NCBI GenBank assembly: GCA_030435675.1
Contig: JAUCMV010000015.1
Location: 1 to 58,563 of the forward strand
Length of the DNA: 58,563 nt
Direction of reading: 5' to 3'
Source of the DNA: Steinernema hermaphroditum
Taxonomy: Eukaryota > Nematoda > Chromadorea > Rhabditida > Steinernematidae
The first letter of the stretch is position 1. Every line of letters starts with the position of its first letter. A model generated the notes under the pieces. The model was given only the letters and a program-made list of their open reading frames with translations. It did no database searches and was not told where the DNA came from. Positions 11,898 through 23,300 of the stretch are shown one piece after another. Made by a program: the position numbers and the translations under genes.

Positions 11898-13454
11898 TTG
11901 GAGCAGGAGGGTCAGATGCAGAGCTCTTGGTGTGAGCAAGGGCCCTGCTGTCTCGAATCGAAAGTTTTGCAGGAAACTAAGATAGTCCACAGTAAATCCA
12001 ACGAGAGTAGGCGCGTTCGATCAGGCTCGTGCAGTTCTACAAGATCCAATCATAAAAATGCTATGGTACTTTGGAGCAGGAGGGTCAGATGCAGAGCTCT
12101 TGGTGTGAGCAAGGGCCCTGCTGTCTCGAATCGAAAGTTTTGCAGGAAACTAAGATAGTCCACAGTAAATCCAACGAGAGTAGGCGCGTTCGATCAGGCT
12201 CGTGCAGTTCTACAAGATCCAATCATAAAAATGCTATGGTACTTTGGAGCAGGAGGGTCAGATGCAGAGCTCTTGGTGTGAGCAAGGGCCCTGCTGTCTC
12301 GAATCGAAAGTTTTGCAGGAAACTAAGATAGTCCACAGTAAATCCAACGAGAGTAGGCGCGTTCGATCAGGCTCGTGCAGTTCTACAAGATCCAATCATA
12401 AAAATGCTATGGTACTTTGGAGCAGGAGGGTCAGATGCAGAGCTCTTGGTGTGAGCAAGGGCCCTGCTGTCTCGAATCGAAAGTTTTGCAGGAAACTAAG
12501 ATAGTCCACAGTAAATCCAACGAGAGTAGGCGCGTTCGATCAGGCTCGTGCAGTTCTACAAGATCCAGTCATAAAAATGCTATGGTACTTTGGAGCAGGA
12601 GGGTCAGATGCAGAACTCTTTGTATGAACAAGGCCCTATCTGTCTCGAATTGAAAGTTTTGCAGGAAACTAAGATAGTCCACAGTAATCCCAACGGGAAT
12701 AGGCGCGTTCGATCAGGCTCGTGCAGTTCTACAAGATCCAATCATAAAAATGCTATGGTACTTTGGAGCAGGAGGGTCAGATGCAGAGCTCTTGGTGTGA
12801 GCAAGGGCCCTGCTGTCTCGAATCGAAAGTTTTGCAGGAAACTAAGATAGTCCACAGTAAATCCAACGAGAGTAGGCGCGTTCGATCAGGCTCGTGCAGT
12901 TCTACAAGATCCAGTCATAAAAATGCTATGGTACTTTGGAGCAGGAGGGTCAGATGCAGAACTCTTTGTATGAACAAGGCCCTGTCTGTCTCGAATTGAA
13001 AGTTTTGCAGGAAACTAAGATAGTCCACAGTAAATCCAACGAGAGTAGGCGCGTTCGATCAGGCTCGTGCAGTTCTACAAGATCCAATCATAAAAATGCT
13101 ATGGTACTTTGGAGCAGGAGGGTCAGATGCAGAACTCTTTGTATGAACAAGGTCCTATCTGTCTCGAATCGAAAGTTTTGCAGGAAACTAAGATAGTCCA
13201 CAGTAAATCCAACGAGAGTAGGCGCGTTCGATCAGGCTCGTGCAGTTCTACAAGATCCAGTCATAAAAATGCTATGGTACTTTGGAGCAGGAGGGTCAGA
13301 TGCAGAACTCTTTGTATGAACAAGGCCCTATCTGTCTCGAATTGAAAGTTTTGCAGGAAACTAAGATAGTCCACAGTAAATCCAACGAGAGTAGGCGCGT
13401 TCGATCAGGCTCGTGCAGTTCTACAAGATCCAATCATAAAAATGCTATGGTACT

Positions 13455-13615
13455 TTGGAGCAGGAGGGTCAGATGCAGAACTCTTTGTATGAACAAGGCC
13501 CTATCTGTCTCGAATTGAAAGTTTTGCAGGAAACTAAGATAGTCCACAGTAAATCCAACGAGAGTAGGCGCGTTCGATCAGGCTCGTGCAGTTCTACACG
13601 ATCCAATCATAAAAA
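13455..13615 (+). repeat. Exemplar 161-bp monomer with 12-bp hinge deletion, alpha lineage
   Basis: This unit ends in acgatccaatcataaaaa and passes straight into ttggagcggagcggtcag of the next monomer. Compared with the full hinge, the 12 bases gctatggtactt are missing, leaving a 161-bp unit. The alpha lineage combines three linked markers: the acgatcc tail, the hinge ggagcggagcggtc (two GGAGC pentamers) and an H front (cataactctttg) in the next unit. By eye about 22 exact 161-bp units are alpha, with next-unit starts including 7413, 10168, 13616, 14815, 19995, 28809, 35448, 43647 and 56286. Confidence 0.9.
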
Positions 13616-15852
13616 TTGGAGCGGAGCGGTCAGATGCATAACTCTTTGTATGAGCAAGGGCCCTGCTGTCTCGAATTGAAAGTTTTGCAGGAAACTAAGA
13701 TAGTCCACAGTAAATCCAACGAGAGTAGGCGCGTTCGATCAGGCTCGTGCAGTTCTACAAGATCCAGTCATAAAAATGCTATGGTACTTTGGAGCAGGAG
13801 GGTCAGATGCAGAACTCTTTGTATGAACAAGGCCCTATCTGTCTCGAATTGAAAGTTTTGCAGGAAACTAAGATAGTCCACAGTAATCCCAACGGGAATA
13901 GGCGCGTTCGATCAGGCTCGTGCAGTTCTACAAGATCCAATCATAAAAATGCTATGGTACTTTGGAGCAGGAGGGTCAGATGCAGAGCTCTTGGTGTGAG
14001 CAAGGGCCCTGCTGTCTCGAATTGAAAGTTTTGCAGGAAACTAAGATAGTCCACAGTAAATCCAACGAGAGTAGGCGCGTTCGATCAGGCTCGTGCAGTT
14101 CTACAAGATCCAATCATAAAAATGCTATGGTACTTTGGAGCAGGAGGGTCAGATGCAGAACGCTTTGTATGAACAAGGTCCTATCTGTCTCGAATCGAAA
14201 GTTTTGCAGGAAACTAAGATAGTCCACAGTAAATCCAACGAGAGTAGGCGCGTTCGATCAGGCTCGTGCAGTTCTACAAGATCCAATCATAAAAATGCTA
14301 TGGTACTTTGGAGCAGGAGGGTCAGATGCAGAACTCTTTGTATGAACAAGGCCCTATCTGTCTCGAATCGAAAGTTTTGCAGGAAACTAAGATAGTCCAC
14401 AGTAATCCCAACGGGAATAGGCGCGTTCGATCAGGCTCGTGCAGTTCTACAAGATCCAATCATAAAAATGCTATGGTACTTTGGAGCAGGAGGGTCAGAT
14501 GCAGAGCTCTTGGTGTGAGCAAGGGCCCTGCTGTCTCGAATTGAAAGTTTTGCAGGAAACTAAGATAGTCCACAGTAAATCCAACGAGAGTAGGCGCGTT
14601 CGATCAGGCTCGTGCAGTTCTACAAGATCCAGTCATAAAAATGCTATGGTACTTTGGAGCAGGAGGGTCAGATGCAGAACTCTTTGTATGAACAAGGCCC
14701 TATCTGTCTCGAATTGAAAGTTTTGCAGGAAACTAAGATAGTCCACAGTAAATCCAACGAGAGTAGGCGCGTTCGATCAGGCTCGTGCAGTTCTACACGA
14801 TCCAATCATAAAAATTGGAGCGGAGCGGTCAGATGCATAACTCTTTGTATGAGCAAGGGCCCTGCTGTCTCGAATTGAAAGTTTTGCAGGAAACTAAGAT
14901 AGTCCACAGTAAATCCAACGAGAGTAGGCGCGTTCGATCAGGCTCGTGCAGTTCTACAAGATCCAGTCATAAAAATGCTATGGTACTTTGGAGCAGGAGG
15001 GTCAGATGCAGAACTCTTTGTATGAACAAGGCCCTATCTGTCTCGAATTGAAAGTTTTGCAGGAAACTAAGATAGTCCACAGTAATCCCAACGGGAATAG
15101 GCGCGTTCGATCAGGCTCGTGCAGTTCTACAAGATCCAATCATAAAAATGCTATGGTACTTTGGAGCAGGAGGGTCAGATGCAGAGCTCTTGGTGTGAGC
15201 AAGGGCCCTGCTGTCTCGAATTGAAAGTTTTGCAGGAAACTAAGATAGTCCACAGTAAATCCAACGAGAGTAGGCGCGTTCGATCAGGCTCGTGCAGTTC
15301 TACAAGATCCAATCATAAAAATGCTATGGTACTTTGGAGCAGGAGGGTCAGATGCAGAACGCTTTGTATGAACAAGGTCCTATCTGTCTCGAATCGAAAG
15401 TTTTGCAGGAAACTAAGATAGTCCACAGTAAATCCAACGAGAGTAGGCGCGTTCGATCAGGCTCGTGCAGTTCTACAAGATCCAATCATAAAAATGCTAT
15501 GGTACTTTGGAGCAGGAGGGTCAGATGCAGAACTCTTTGTATGAACAAGGCCCTATCTGTCTCGAATCGAAAGTTTTGCAGGAAACTAAGATAGTCCACA
15601 GTAATCCCAACGGGAATAGGCGCGTTCGATCAGGCTCGTGCAGTTCTACAAGATCCAATCATAAAAATGCTATGGTACTTTGGAGCAGGAGGGTCAGATG
15701 CAGAGCTCTTGGTGTGAGCAAGGGCCCTGCTGTCTCGAATTGAAAGTTTTGCAGGAAACTAAGATAGTCCACAGTAAATCCAACGAGAGTAGGCGCGTTC
15801 GATCAGGCTCGTGCAGTTCTACAAGATCCAGTCATAAAAATGCTATGGTACT
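13455..15852 (+). repeat. 7-mer higher-order repeat, 1199 bp x 2 plus earlier partial copy
   Basis: The order N short alpha, H, N-P, S, A, N-IS-P, S runs 13455-14653 and repeats at 14654-15852 with a 1199-bp offset (6 x 173 + 161). A partial copy of six units is at 10007-11032, inside the first copy of the 3448-bp duplication. The A marker at 10687, 14135 and 15334 tracks the module. Confidence 0.9.
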
Positions 15853-18107
15853 TTGGAGCAGGAGGGTCAGATGCAGAACTCTTTGTATGAACAAGGCCCT
15901 ATCTGTCTCGAATTGAAAGTTTTGCAGGAAACTAAGATAGTCCACAGTAAATCCAACGAGAGTAGGCGCGTTCGATCAGGCTCGTGCAGTTCTACAAGAT
16001 CCAATCATAAAAATGCTATGGTACTTTGGAGCAGGAGGGTCAGATGCAGAGCTCTTTGGTGTGAGCAAGGGCCCTGCTGTCTCGAATTGAAAGTTTTGCA
16101 GGAAACTAAGATAGTCCACAGTAAATCCAACGAGAGTAGGCGCGTTCGATCAGGCTCGTGCAGTTCTACAAGATCCAGTCATAAAAATGCTATGGTACTT
16201 TGGAGCAGGAGGGTCAGATGCAGAACTCTTTGTATGAACAAGGCCCTATCTGTCTCGAATTGAAAGTTTTGCAGGAAACTAAGATAGTCCACAGTAAATC
16301 CAACGAGAGTAGGCGCGTTCGATCAGGCTCGTGCAGTTCTACAAGATCCAATCATAAAAATGCTATGGTACTTTGGAGCAGGAGGGTCAGATGCAGAGCT
16401 CTTTGTATGAGCAAGGGCCCTGCTGTCTCGAATTGAAAGTTTTGCAGGAAACTAAGATAGTCCACAGTAAATCCAACGAGAGTAGGCGCGTTCGATCAGG
16501 CTCGTGCAGTTCTACAAGATCCAGTCATAAAAATGCTATGGTACTTTGGAGCAGGAGGGTCAGATGCAGAACTCTTTGTATGAACAAGGGCCCTATCTGT
16601 CTCGAATTGAAAGTTTTGCAGGAAACTAAGATAGTCCACAGTAAATCCAACGAGAGTAGGCGCGTTCGATCAGGCTCGTGCAGTTCTACAAGATCCAATC
16701 ATAAAAATGCTATGGTACTTTGGAGCAGGAGGGTCAGATGCAGAACTCTTTGTATGAACAAGGGCCCTATCTGTCTCGAATTGAAAGTTTTGCAGGAAAC
16801 TAAGATAGTCCACAGTAAATCCAACGAGAGTAGGCGCGTTCGATCAGGCTCGTGCAGTTCTACAAGATCCAATCATAAAAATGCTATGGTACTTTGGAGC
16901 AGGAGGGTCAGATGCAGAACTCTTTGTATGAACAAGGGCCCTATCTGTCTCGAATCGAAAGTTTTGCAGGAAACTAAGATAGTCCACAGTAAATCCAACG
17001 AGAGTAGGCGCGTTCGATCAGGCTCGTGCAGTTCTACAAGATCCAGTCATAAAAATGCTATGGTACTTTGGAGCAGGAGGGTCAGATGCAGAACTCTTTG
17101 TATGAACAAGGCCCTATCTGTCTCGAATTGAAAGTTTTGCAGGAAACTAAGATAGTCCACAGTAAATCCAACGAGAGTAGGCGCGTTCGATCAGGCTCGT
17201 GCAGTTCTACAAGATCCAATCATAAAAATGCTATGGTACTTTGGAGCAGGAGGGTCAGATGCAGAGCTCTTTGTATGAGCAAGGGCCCTGCTGTCTCGAA
17301 TTGAAAGTTTTGCAGGAAACTAAGATAGTCCACAGTAAATCCAACGAGAGTAGGCGCGTTCGATCAGGCTCGTGCAGTTCTACAAGATCCAGTCATAAAA
17401 ATGCTATGGTACTTTGGAGCAGGAGGGTCAGATGCAGAACTCTTTGTATGAACAAGGCCCTATCTGTCTCGAATTGAAAGTTTTGCAGGAAACTAAGATA
17501 GTCCACAGTAAATCCAACGAGAGTAGGCGCGTTCGATCAGGCTCGTGCAGTTCTACAAGATCCAATCATAAAAATGCTATGGTACTTTGGAGCAGGAGGG
17601 TCAGATGCAGAACTCTTTGTATGAGCAAGGGCCCTGCTGTCTCGAATTGAAAGTTTTGCAGGAAACTAAGATAGTCCACAGTAAATCCAACGAGAGTAGG
17701 CGCGTTCGATCAGGCTCGTGCAGTTCTACAAGATCCAATCATAAAAATGCTATGGTACTTTGGAGCAGGAGGGTCAGATGCAGAACTCTTTGTATGAACA
17801 AGGGCCCTATCTGTCTCGAATTGAAAGTTTTGCAGGAAACTAAGATAGTCCACAGTAAATCCAACGAGAGTAGGCGCGTTCGATCAGGCTCGTGCAGTTC
17901 TACAAGATCCAATCATAAAAATGCTATGGTACTTTGGAGCAGGAGGGTCAGATGCAGAACTCTTTGTATGAACAAGGGCCCTATCTGTCTCGAATTGAAA
18001 GTTTTGCAGGAAACTAAGATAGTCCACAGTAAATCCAACGAGAGTAGGCGCGTTCGATCAGGCTCGTGCAGTTCTACAAGATCCAATCATAAAAATGCTA
18101 TGGTACT
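15853..18107 (+). repeat. Cluster of chimeric, mostly 174-bp monomers
   Basis: This stretch is rich in front cassettes that combine N and S markers. Examples are agagctctttggtgtgagc at 16049, agagctctttgtatgagc near 16393 and 17261, and aacaagggccctatctg near 16583, 16757, 16931, 17801 and 17975. Several carry one extra base, making a 174-bp unit. A 5-unit block starting at 16373 recurs at 17241 with an 868-bp offset (865 + 3). Because 174 is divisible by three, reading frames run through several units here, giving the window's longest open stretch (16373-17131, 252 codons). That frame is an effect of unit length, not a gene. Confidence 0.85.
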
Positions 18108-20167
18108 TTGGAGCAGGAGGGTCAGATGCAGAGCTCTTGGTGTGAGCAAGGGCCCTGCTGTCTCGAATTGAAAGTTTTGCAGGAAACTAAGATAGTCCAC
18201 AGTAAATCCAACGAGAGTAGGCGCGTTCGATCAGGCTCGTGCAGTTCTACAAGATCCAGTCATAAAAATGCTATGGTACTTTGGAGCAGGAGGGTCAGAT
18301 GCAGAACTCTTTGTATGAACAAGGCCCTATCTGTCTCGAATTGAAAGTTTTGCAGGAAACTAAGATAGTCCACAGTAAATCCAACGAGAGTAGGCGCGTT
18401 CGATCAGGCTCGTGCAGTTCTACACGATCCAATCATAAAAATTATGTTTTGGAGCGGAGCGGTCAGATGCATAACTCTTTGTATGAGCAAGGGCCCTGCT
18501 GTCTCGAATTGAAAGTTTTGCAGGAAACTAAGATAGTCCACAGTAAATCCAACGAGAGTAGGCGCGTTCGATCAGGCTCGTGCAGTTCTACAAGATCCAG
18601 TCATAAAAATGCTATGGTACTTTGGAGCAGGAGGGTCAGATGCAGAACTCTTTGTATGAACAAGGTCCGATCTGTCTCGAATCGAAAGTTTTGCAGGAAA
18701 CTAAGATAGTCCACAGTAAATCCAACGAGAGTAGGCGCGTTCGATCAGGCTCGTGCAGTTCTACAAGATCCAGTCATAAAAATGCTATGGTACTTTGGAG
18801 CAGGAGGGTCAGATGCAGAACTCTTTGTATGAACAAGGCCCTATCTGTCTCGAATTGAAAGTTTTGCAGGAAACTAAGATAGTCCACAGTAAATCCAACG
18901 AGAGTAGGCGCGTTCGATCAGGCTCGTGCAGTTCTACAAGATCCAATCATAAAAATGCTATGGTACTTTGGAGCAGGAGGGTCAGATGCAGAGCTCTTGG
19001 TGTGAGCAAGGGCCCTGCTGTCTCGAATTGAAAGTTTTGCAGGAAACTAAGATAGTCCACAGTAAATCCAACGAGAGTAGGCGCGTTCGATCAGGCTCGT
19101 GCAGTTCTACAAGATCCAATCATAAAAATGCTATGGTACTTTGGAGCAGGAGGGTCAGATGCAGAACTCTTTGTATGAACAAGGCCCTATCTGTCTCGAA
19201 TTGAAAGTTTTGCAGGAAACTAAGATAGTCCACAGTAAATCCAACGAGAGTAGGCGCGTTCGATCAGGCTCGTGCAGTTCTACACGATCCAATCATAAAA
19301 ATGCTATGGTACTTTGGAGCAGGAGCGGTCAGATGCATAACTCTTTGTATGAGCAAGGGCCCTGCTGTCTCGAATTGAAAGTTTTGCAGGAAACTAAGAT
19401 AGTCCACAGTAAATCCAACGAGAGTAGGCGCGTTCGATCAGGCTCGTGCAGTTCTACAAGATCCAGTCATAAAAATGCTATGGTACTTTGGAGCAGGAGG
19501 GTCAGATGCAGAACTCTTTGTATGAACAAGGCCCTATCTGTCTCGAATTGAAAGTTTTGCAGGAAACTAAGATAGTCCACAGTAAATCCAACGAGAGTAG
19601 GCGCGTTCGATCAGGCTCGTGCAGTTCTACAAGATCCAATCATAAAAATGCTATGGTACTTTGGAGCAGGAGGGTCAGATGCAGAGCTCTTGGTGTGAGC
19701 AAGGGCCCTGCTGTCTCGAATTGAAAGTTTTGCAGGAAACTAAGATAGTCCACAGTAAATCCAACGAGAGTAGGCGCGTTCGATCAGGCTCGTGCAGTTC
19801 TACAAGATCCAATCATAAAAATGCTATGGTACTTTGGAGCAGGAGGGTCAGATGCAGAACTCTTTGTATGAACAAGGCCCTATCTGTCTCGAATTGAAAG
19901 TTTTGCAGGAAACTAAGATAGTCCACAGTAAATCCAACGAGAGTAGGCGCGTTCGATCAGGCTCGTGCAGTTCTACACGATCCAATCATAAAAATTGGAG
20001 CGGAGCGGTCAGATGCATAACTCTTTGTATGAGCAAGGGCCCTGCTGTCTCGAATTGAAAGTTTTGCAGGAAACTAAGATAGTCCACAGTAAATCCAACG
20101 AGAGTAGGCGCGTTCGATCAGGCTCGTGCAGTTCTACAAGATCCAGTCATAAAAATGCTATGGTACT
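18108..20167 (+). repeat. 4-mer higher-order repeat (N, S, N with acgatcc tail, H)
   Basis: Units N, S, N with acgatcc tail and H occupy 18795-19487 and recur at 19488-20167. The first copy is 693 bp because its alpha hinge has the 12 bp present plus an extra base. The second is 680 bp (3 x 173 + 161). An irregular hinge lies at 18431-18470. The N-IS unit at 18622 has the rare ggtccgatctg, shared with copies near 30.0, 33.1 and 35.1 kb. Confidence 0.85.
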
Positions 20168-20340
20168 TTGGAGCAGGAGGGTCAGATGCAGAACTCTTTG
20201 TATGAACAAGGTCCTATCTGTCTCGAATCGAAAGTTTTGCAGGAAACTAAGATAGTCCACAGTAAATCCAACGAGAGTAGGCGCGTTCGATCAGGCTCGT
20301 GCAGTTCTACAAGATCCAATCATAAAAATGCTATGGTACT

Positions 20341-23300
20341 TTGGAGCAGGAGGGTCAGATGCAGAACGCTTTGTATGAACAAGGTCCTATCTGTCTCGAA
20401 TCGAAAGTTTTGCAGGAAACTAAGATAGTCCACAGTAAATCCAACGAGAGTAGGCGCGTTCGATCAGGCTCGTGCAGTTCTACAAGATCCAATCATAAAA
20501 ATGCTATGGTACTTTGGAGCAGGAGGGTCAGATGCAGAACTCTTTGTATGAACAAGGCCCTATCTGTCTCGAATTGAAAGTTTTGCAGGAAACTAAGATA
20601 GTCCACAGTAAATCCAACGAGAGTAGGCGCGTTCGATCAGGCTCGTGCAGTTCTACAAGATCCAATCATAAAAATGCTATGGTACTTTGGAGCAGGAGGG
20701 TCAGATGCAGAACTCTTTGTATGAACAAGGTCCTATCTGTCTCGAATCGAAAGTTTTGCAGGAAACTAAGATAGTCCACAGTAAATCCAACGAGAGTAGG
20801 CGCGTTCGATCAGGCTCGTGCAGTTCTACAAGATCCAATCATAAAAATGCTATGGTACTTTGGAGCAGGAGGGTCAGATGCAGAACTCTTTGTATGAACA
20901 AGGCCCTATCTGTCTCGAATCGAAAGTTTTGCAGGAAACTAAGATAGTCCACAGTAAATCCAACGAGAGTAGGCGCGTTCGATCAGGCTCGTGCAGTTCT
21001 ACAAGATCCAATCATAAAAATGCTATGGTACTTTGGAGCAGGAGGGTCAGATGCAGAACTCTTTGTATGAACAAGGTCCTATCTGTCTCGAATCGAAAGT
21101 TTTGCAGGAAACTAAGATAGTCCACAGTAAATCCAACGAGAGTAGGCGCGTTCGATCAGGCTCGTGCAGTTCTACAAGATCCAATCATAAAAATGCTATG
21201 GTACTTTGGAGCAGGAGGGTCAGATGCAGAACTCTTTGTATGAACAAGGCCCTATCTGTCTCGAATTGAAAGTTTTGCAGGAAACTAAGATAGTCCACAG
21301 TAAATCCAACGAGAGTAGGCGCGTTCGATCAGGCTCGTGCAGTTCTACAAGATCCAATCATAAAAATGCTATGGTACTTTGGAGCAGGAGGGTCAGATGC
21401 AGAGCTCTTGGTGTGAGCAAGGGCCCTGCTGTCTCGAATTGAAAGTTTTGCAGGAAACTAAGATAGTCCACAGTAAATCCAACGAGAGTAGGCGCGTTCG
21501 ATCAGGCTCGTGCAGTTCTACAAGATCCAATCATAAAAATGCTATGGTACTTTGGAGCAGGAGGGTCAGATGCAGAACTCTTTGTATGAACAAGGCCCTA
21601 TCTGTCTCGAATTGAAAGTTTTGCAGGAAACTAAGATAGTCCACAGTAAATCCAACGAGAGTAGGCGCGTTCGATCAGGCTCGTGCAGTTCTACACGATC
21701 CAATCATAAAAATGCTATGGTACTTTGGAGCAGGAGGGTCAGATGCAGAACTCTTTGTATGAACAAGGCCCTATCTGTCTCGAATTGAAAGTTTTGCAGG
21801 AAACTAAGATAGTCCACAGTAAATCCAACGAGAGTAGGCGCGTTCGATCAGGCTCGTGCAGTTCTACAAGATCCAATCATAAAAATGCTATGGTACTTTG
21901 GAGCAGGAGGGTCAGATGCAGAGCTCTTGGTGTGAGCAAGGGCCCTGCTGTCTCGAATTGAAAGTTTTGCAGGAAACTAAGATAGTCCACAGTAAATCCA
22001 ACGAGAGTAGGCGCGTTCGATCAGGCTCGTGCAGTTCTACAAGATCCAGTCATAAAAATGCTATGGTACTTTGGAGCAGGAGGGTCAGATGCAGAACTCT
22101 TTGTATGAACAAGGTCCTATCTGTCTCGAATCGAAAGTTTTGCAGGAAACTAAGATAGTCCACAGTAAATCCAACGAGAGTAGGCGCGTTCGATCAGGCT
22201 CGTGCAGTTCTACAAGATCCAATCATAAAAATGCTATGGTACTTTGGAGCAGGAGGGTCAGATGCAGAACGCTTTGTATGAACAAGGTCCTATCTGTCTC
22301 GAATCGAAAGTTTTGCAGGAAACTAAGATAGTCCACAGTAAATCCAACGAGAGTAGGCGCGTTCGATCAGGCTCGTGCAGTTCTACAAGATCCAATCATA
22401 AAAATGCTATGGTACTTTGGAGCAGGAGGGTCAGATGCAGAACTCTTTGTATGAACAAGGCCCTATCTGTCTCGAATTGAAAGTTTTGCAGGAAACTAAG
22501 ATAGTCCACAGTAAATCCAACGAGAGTAGGCGCGTTCGATCAGGCTCGTGCAGTTCTACAAGATCCAATCATAAAAATGCTATGGTACTTTGGAGCAGGA
22601 GGGTCAGATGCAGAGCTCTTGGTGTGAGCAAGGGCCCTGCTGTCTCGAATTGAAAGTTTTGCAGGAAACTAAGATAGTCCACAGTAAATCCAACGAGAGT
22701 AGGCGCGTTCGATCAGGCTCGTGCAGTTCTACAAGATCCAGTCATAAAAATGCTATGGTACTTTGGAGCAGGAGGGTCAGATGCAGAACTCTTTGTATGA
22801 ACAAGGTCCTATCTGTCTCGAATCGAAAGTTTTGCAGGAAACTAAGATAGTCCACAGTAAATCCAACGAGAGTAGGCGCGTTCGATCAGGCTCGTGCAGT
22901 TCTACAAGATCCAATCATAAAAATGCTATGGTACTTTGGAGCAGGAGGGTCAGATGCAGAACGCTTTGTATGAACAAGGTCCTATCTGTCTCGAATCGAA
23001 AGTTTTGCAGGAAACTAAGATAGTCCACAGTAAATCCAACGAGAGTAGGCGCGTTCGATCAGGCTCGTGCAGTTCTACAAGATCCAATCATAAAAATGCT
23101 ATGGTACTTTGGAGCAGGAGGGTCAGATGCAGAACTCTTTGTATGAACAAGGCCCTATCTGTCTCGAATTGAAAGTTTTGCAGGAAACTAAGATAGTCCA
23201 CAGTAAATCCAACGAGAGTAGGCGCGTTCGATCAGGCTCGTGCAGTTCTACAAGATCCAATCATAAAAATGCTATGGTACTTTGGAGCAGGAGGGTCAGA

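Larger units (their letters stand above)
8104..14480 (+). repeat. Large duplication of ~2.9 kb at 3448-bp offset (20-monomer HOR)
   Basis: Monomers 8104-11032 and 11552-14480 have the same type order: N-IS, S, four S units carrying gaatcgaaag, N, S, a rare N with ccctgtctg (9532 and 12980), N-IS, N, N short alpha, H, N-P, S, A (agaacgctttg), N-IS-P. The offset is 3448 = 19 x 173 + 161. The only type change I noticed is the middle cassette at 9142 (K) versus 12590 (P), where four bases differ together. The run of identical S units with gaatcg (8450-9141, 11898-12589) is itself a local monomeric expansion. Confidence 0.9.

Noticed and set aside
16373..17131. A 252-codon tandem-repeat protein
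   Set aside because: It exists only because three chimeric 174-bp units happen to be in phase. There is no ATG start at its head, no domain, and the same repeat is out of frame on both sides.
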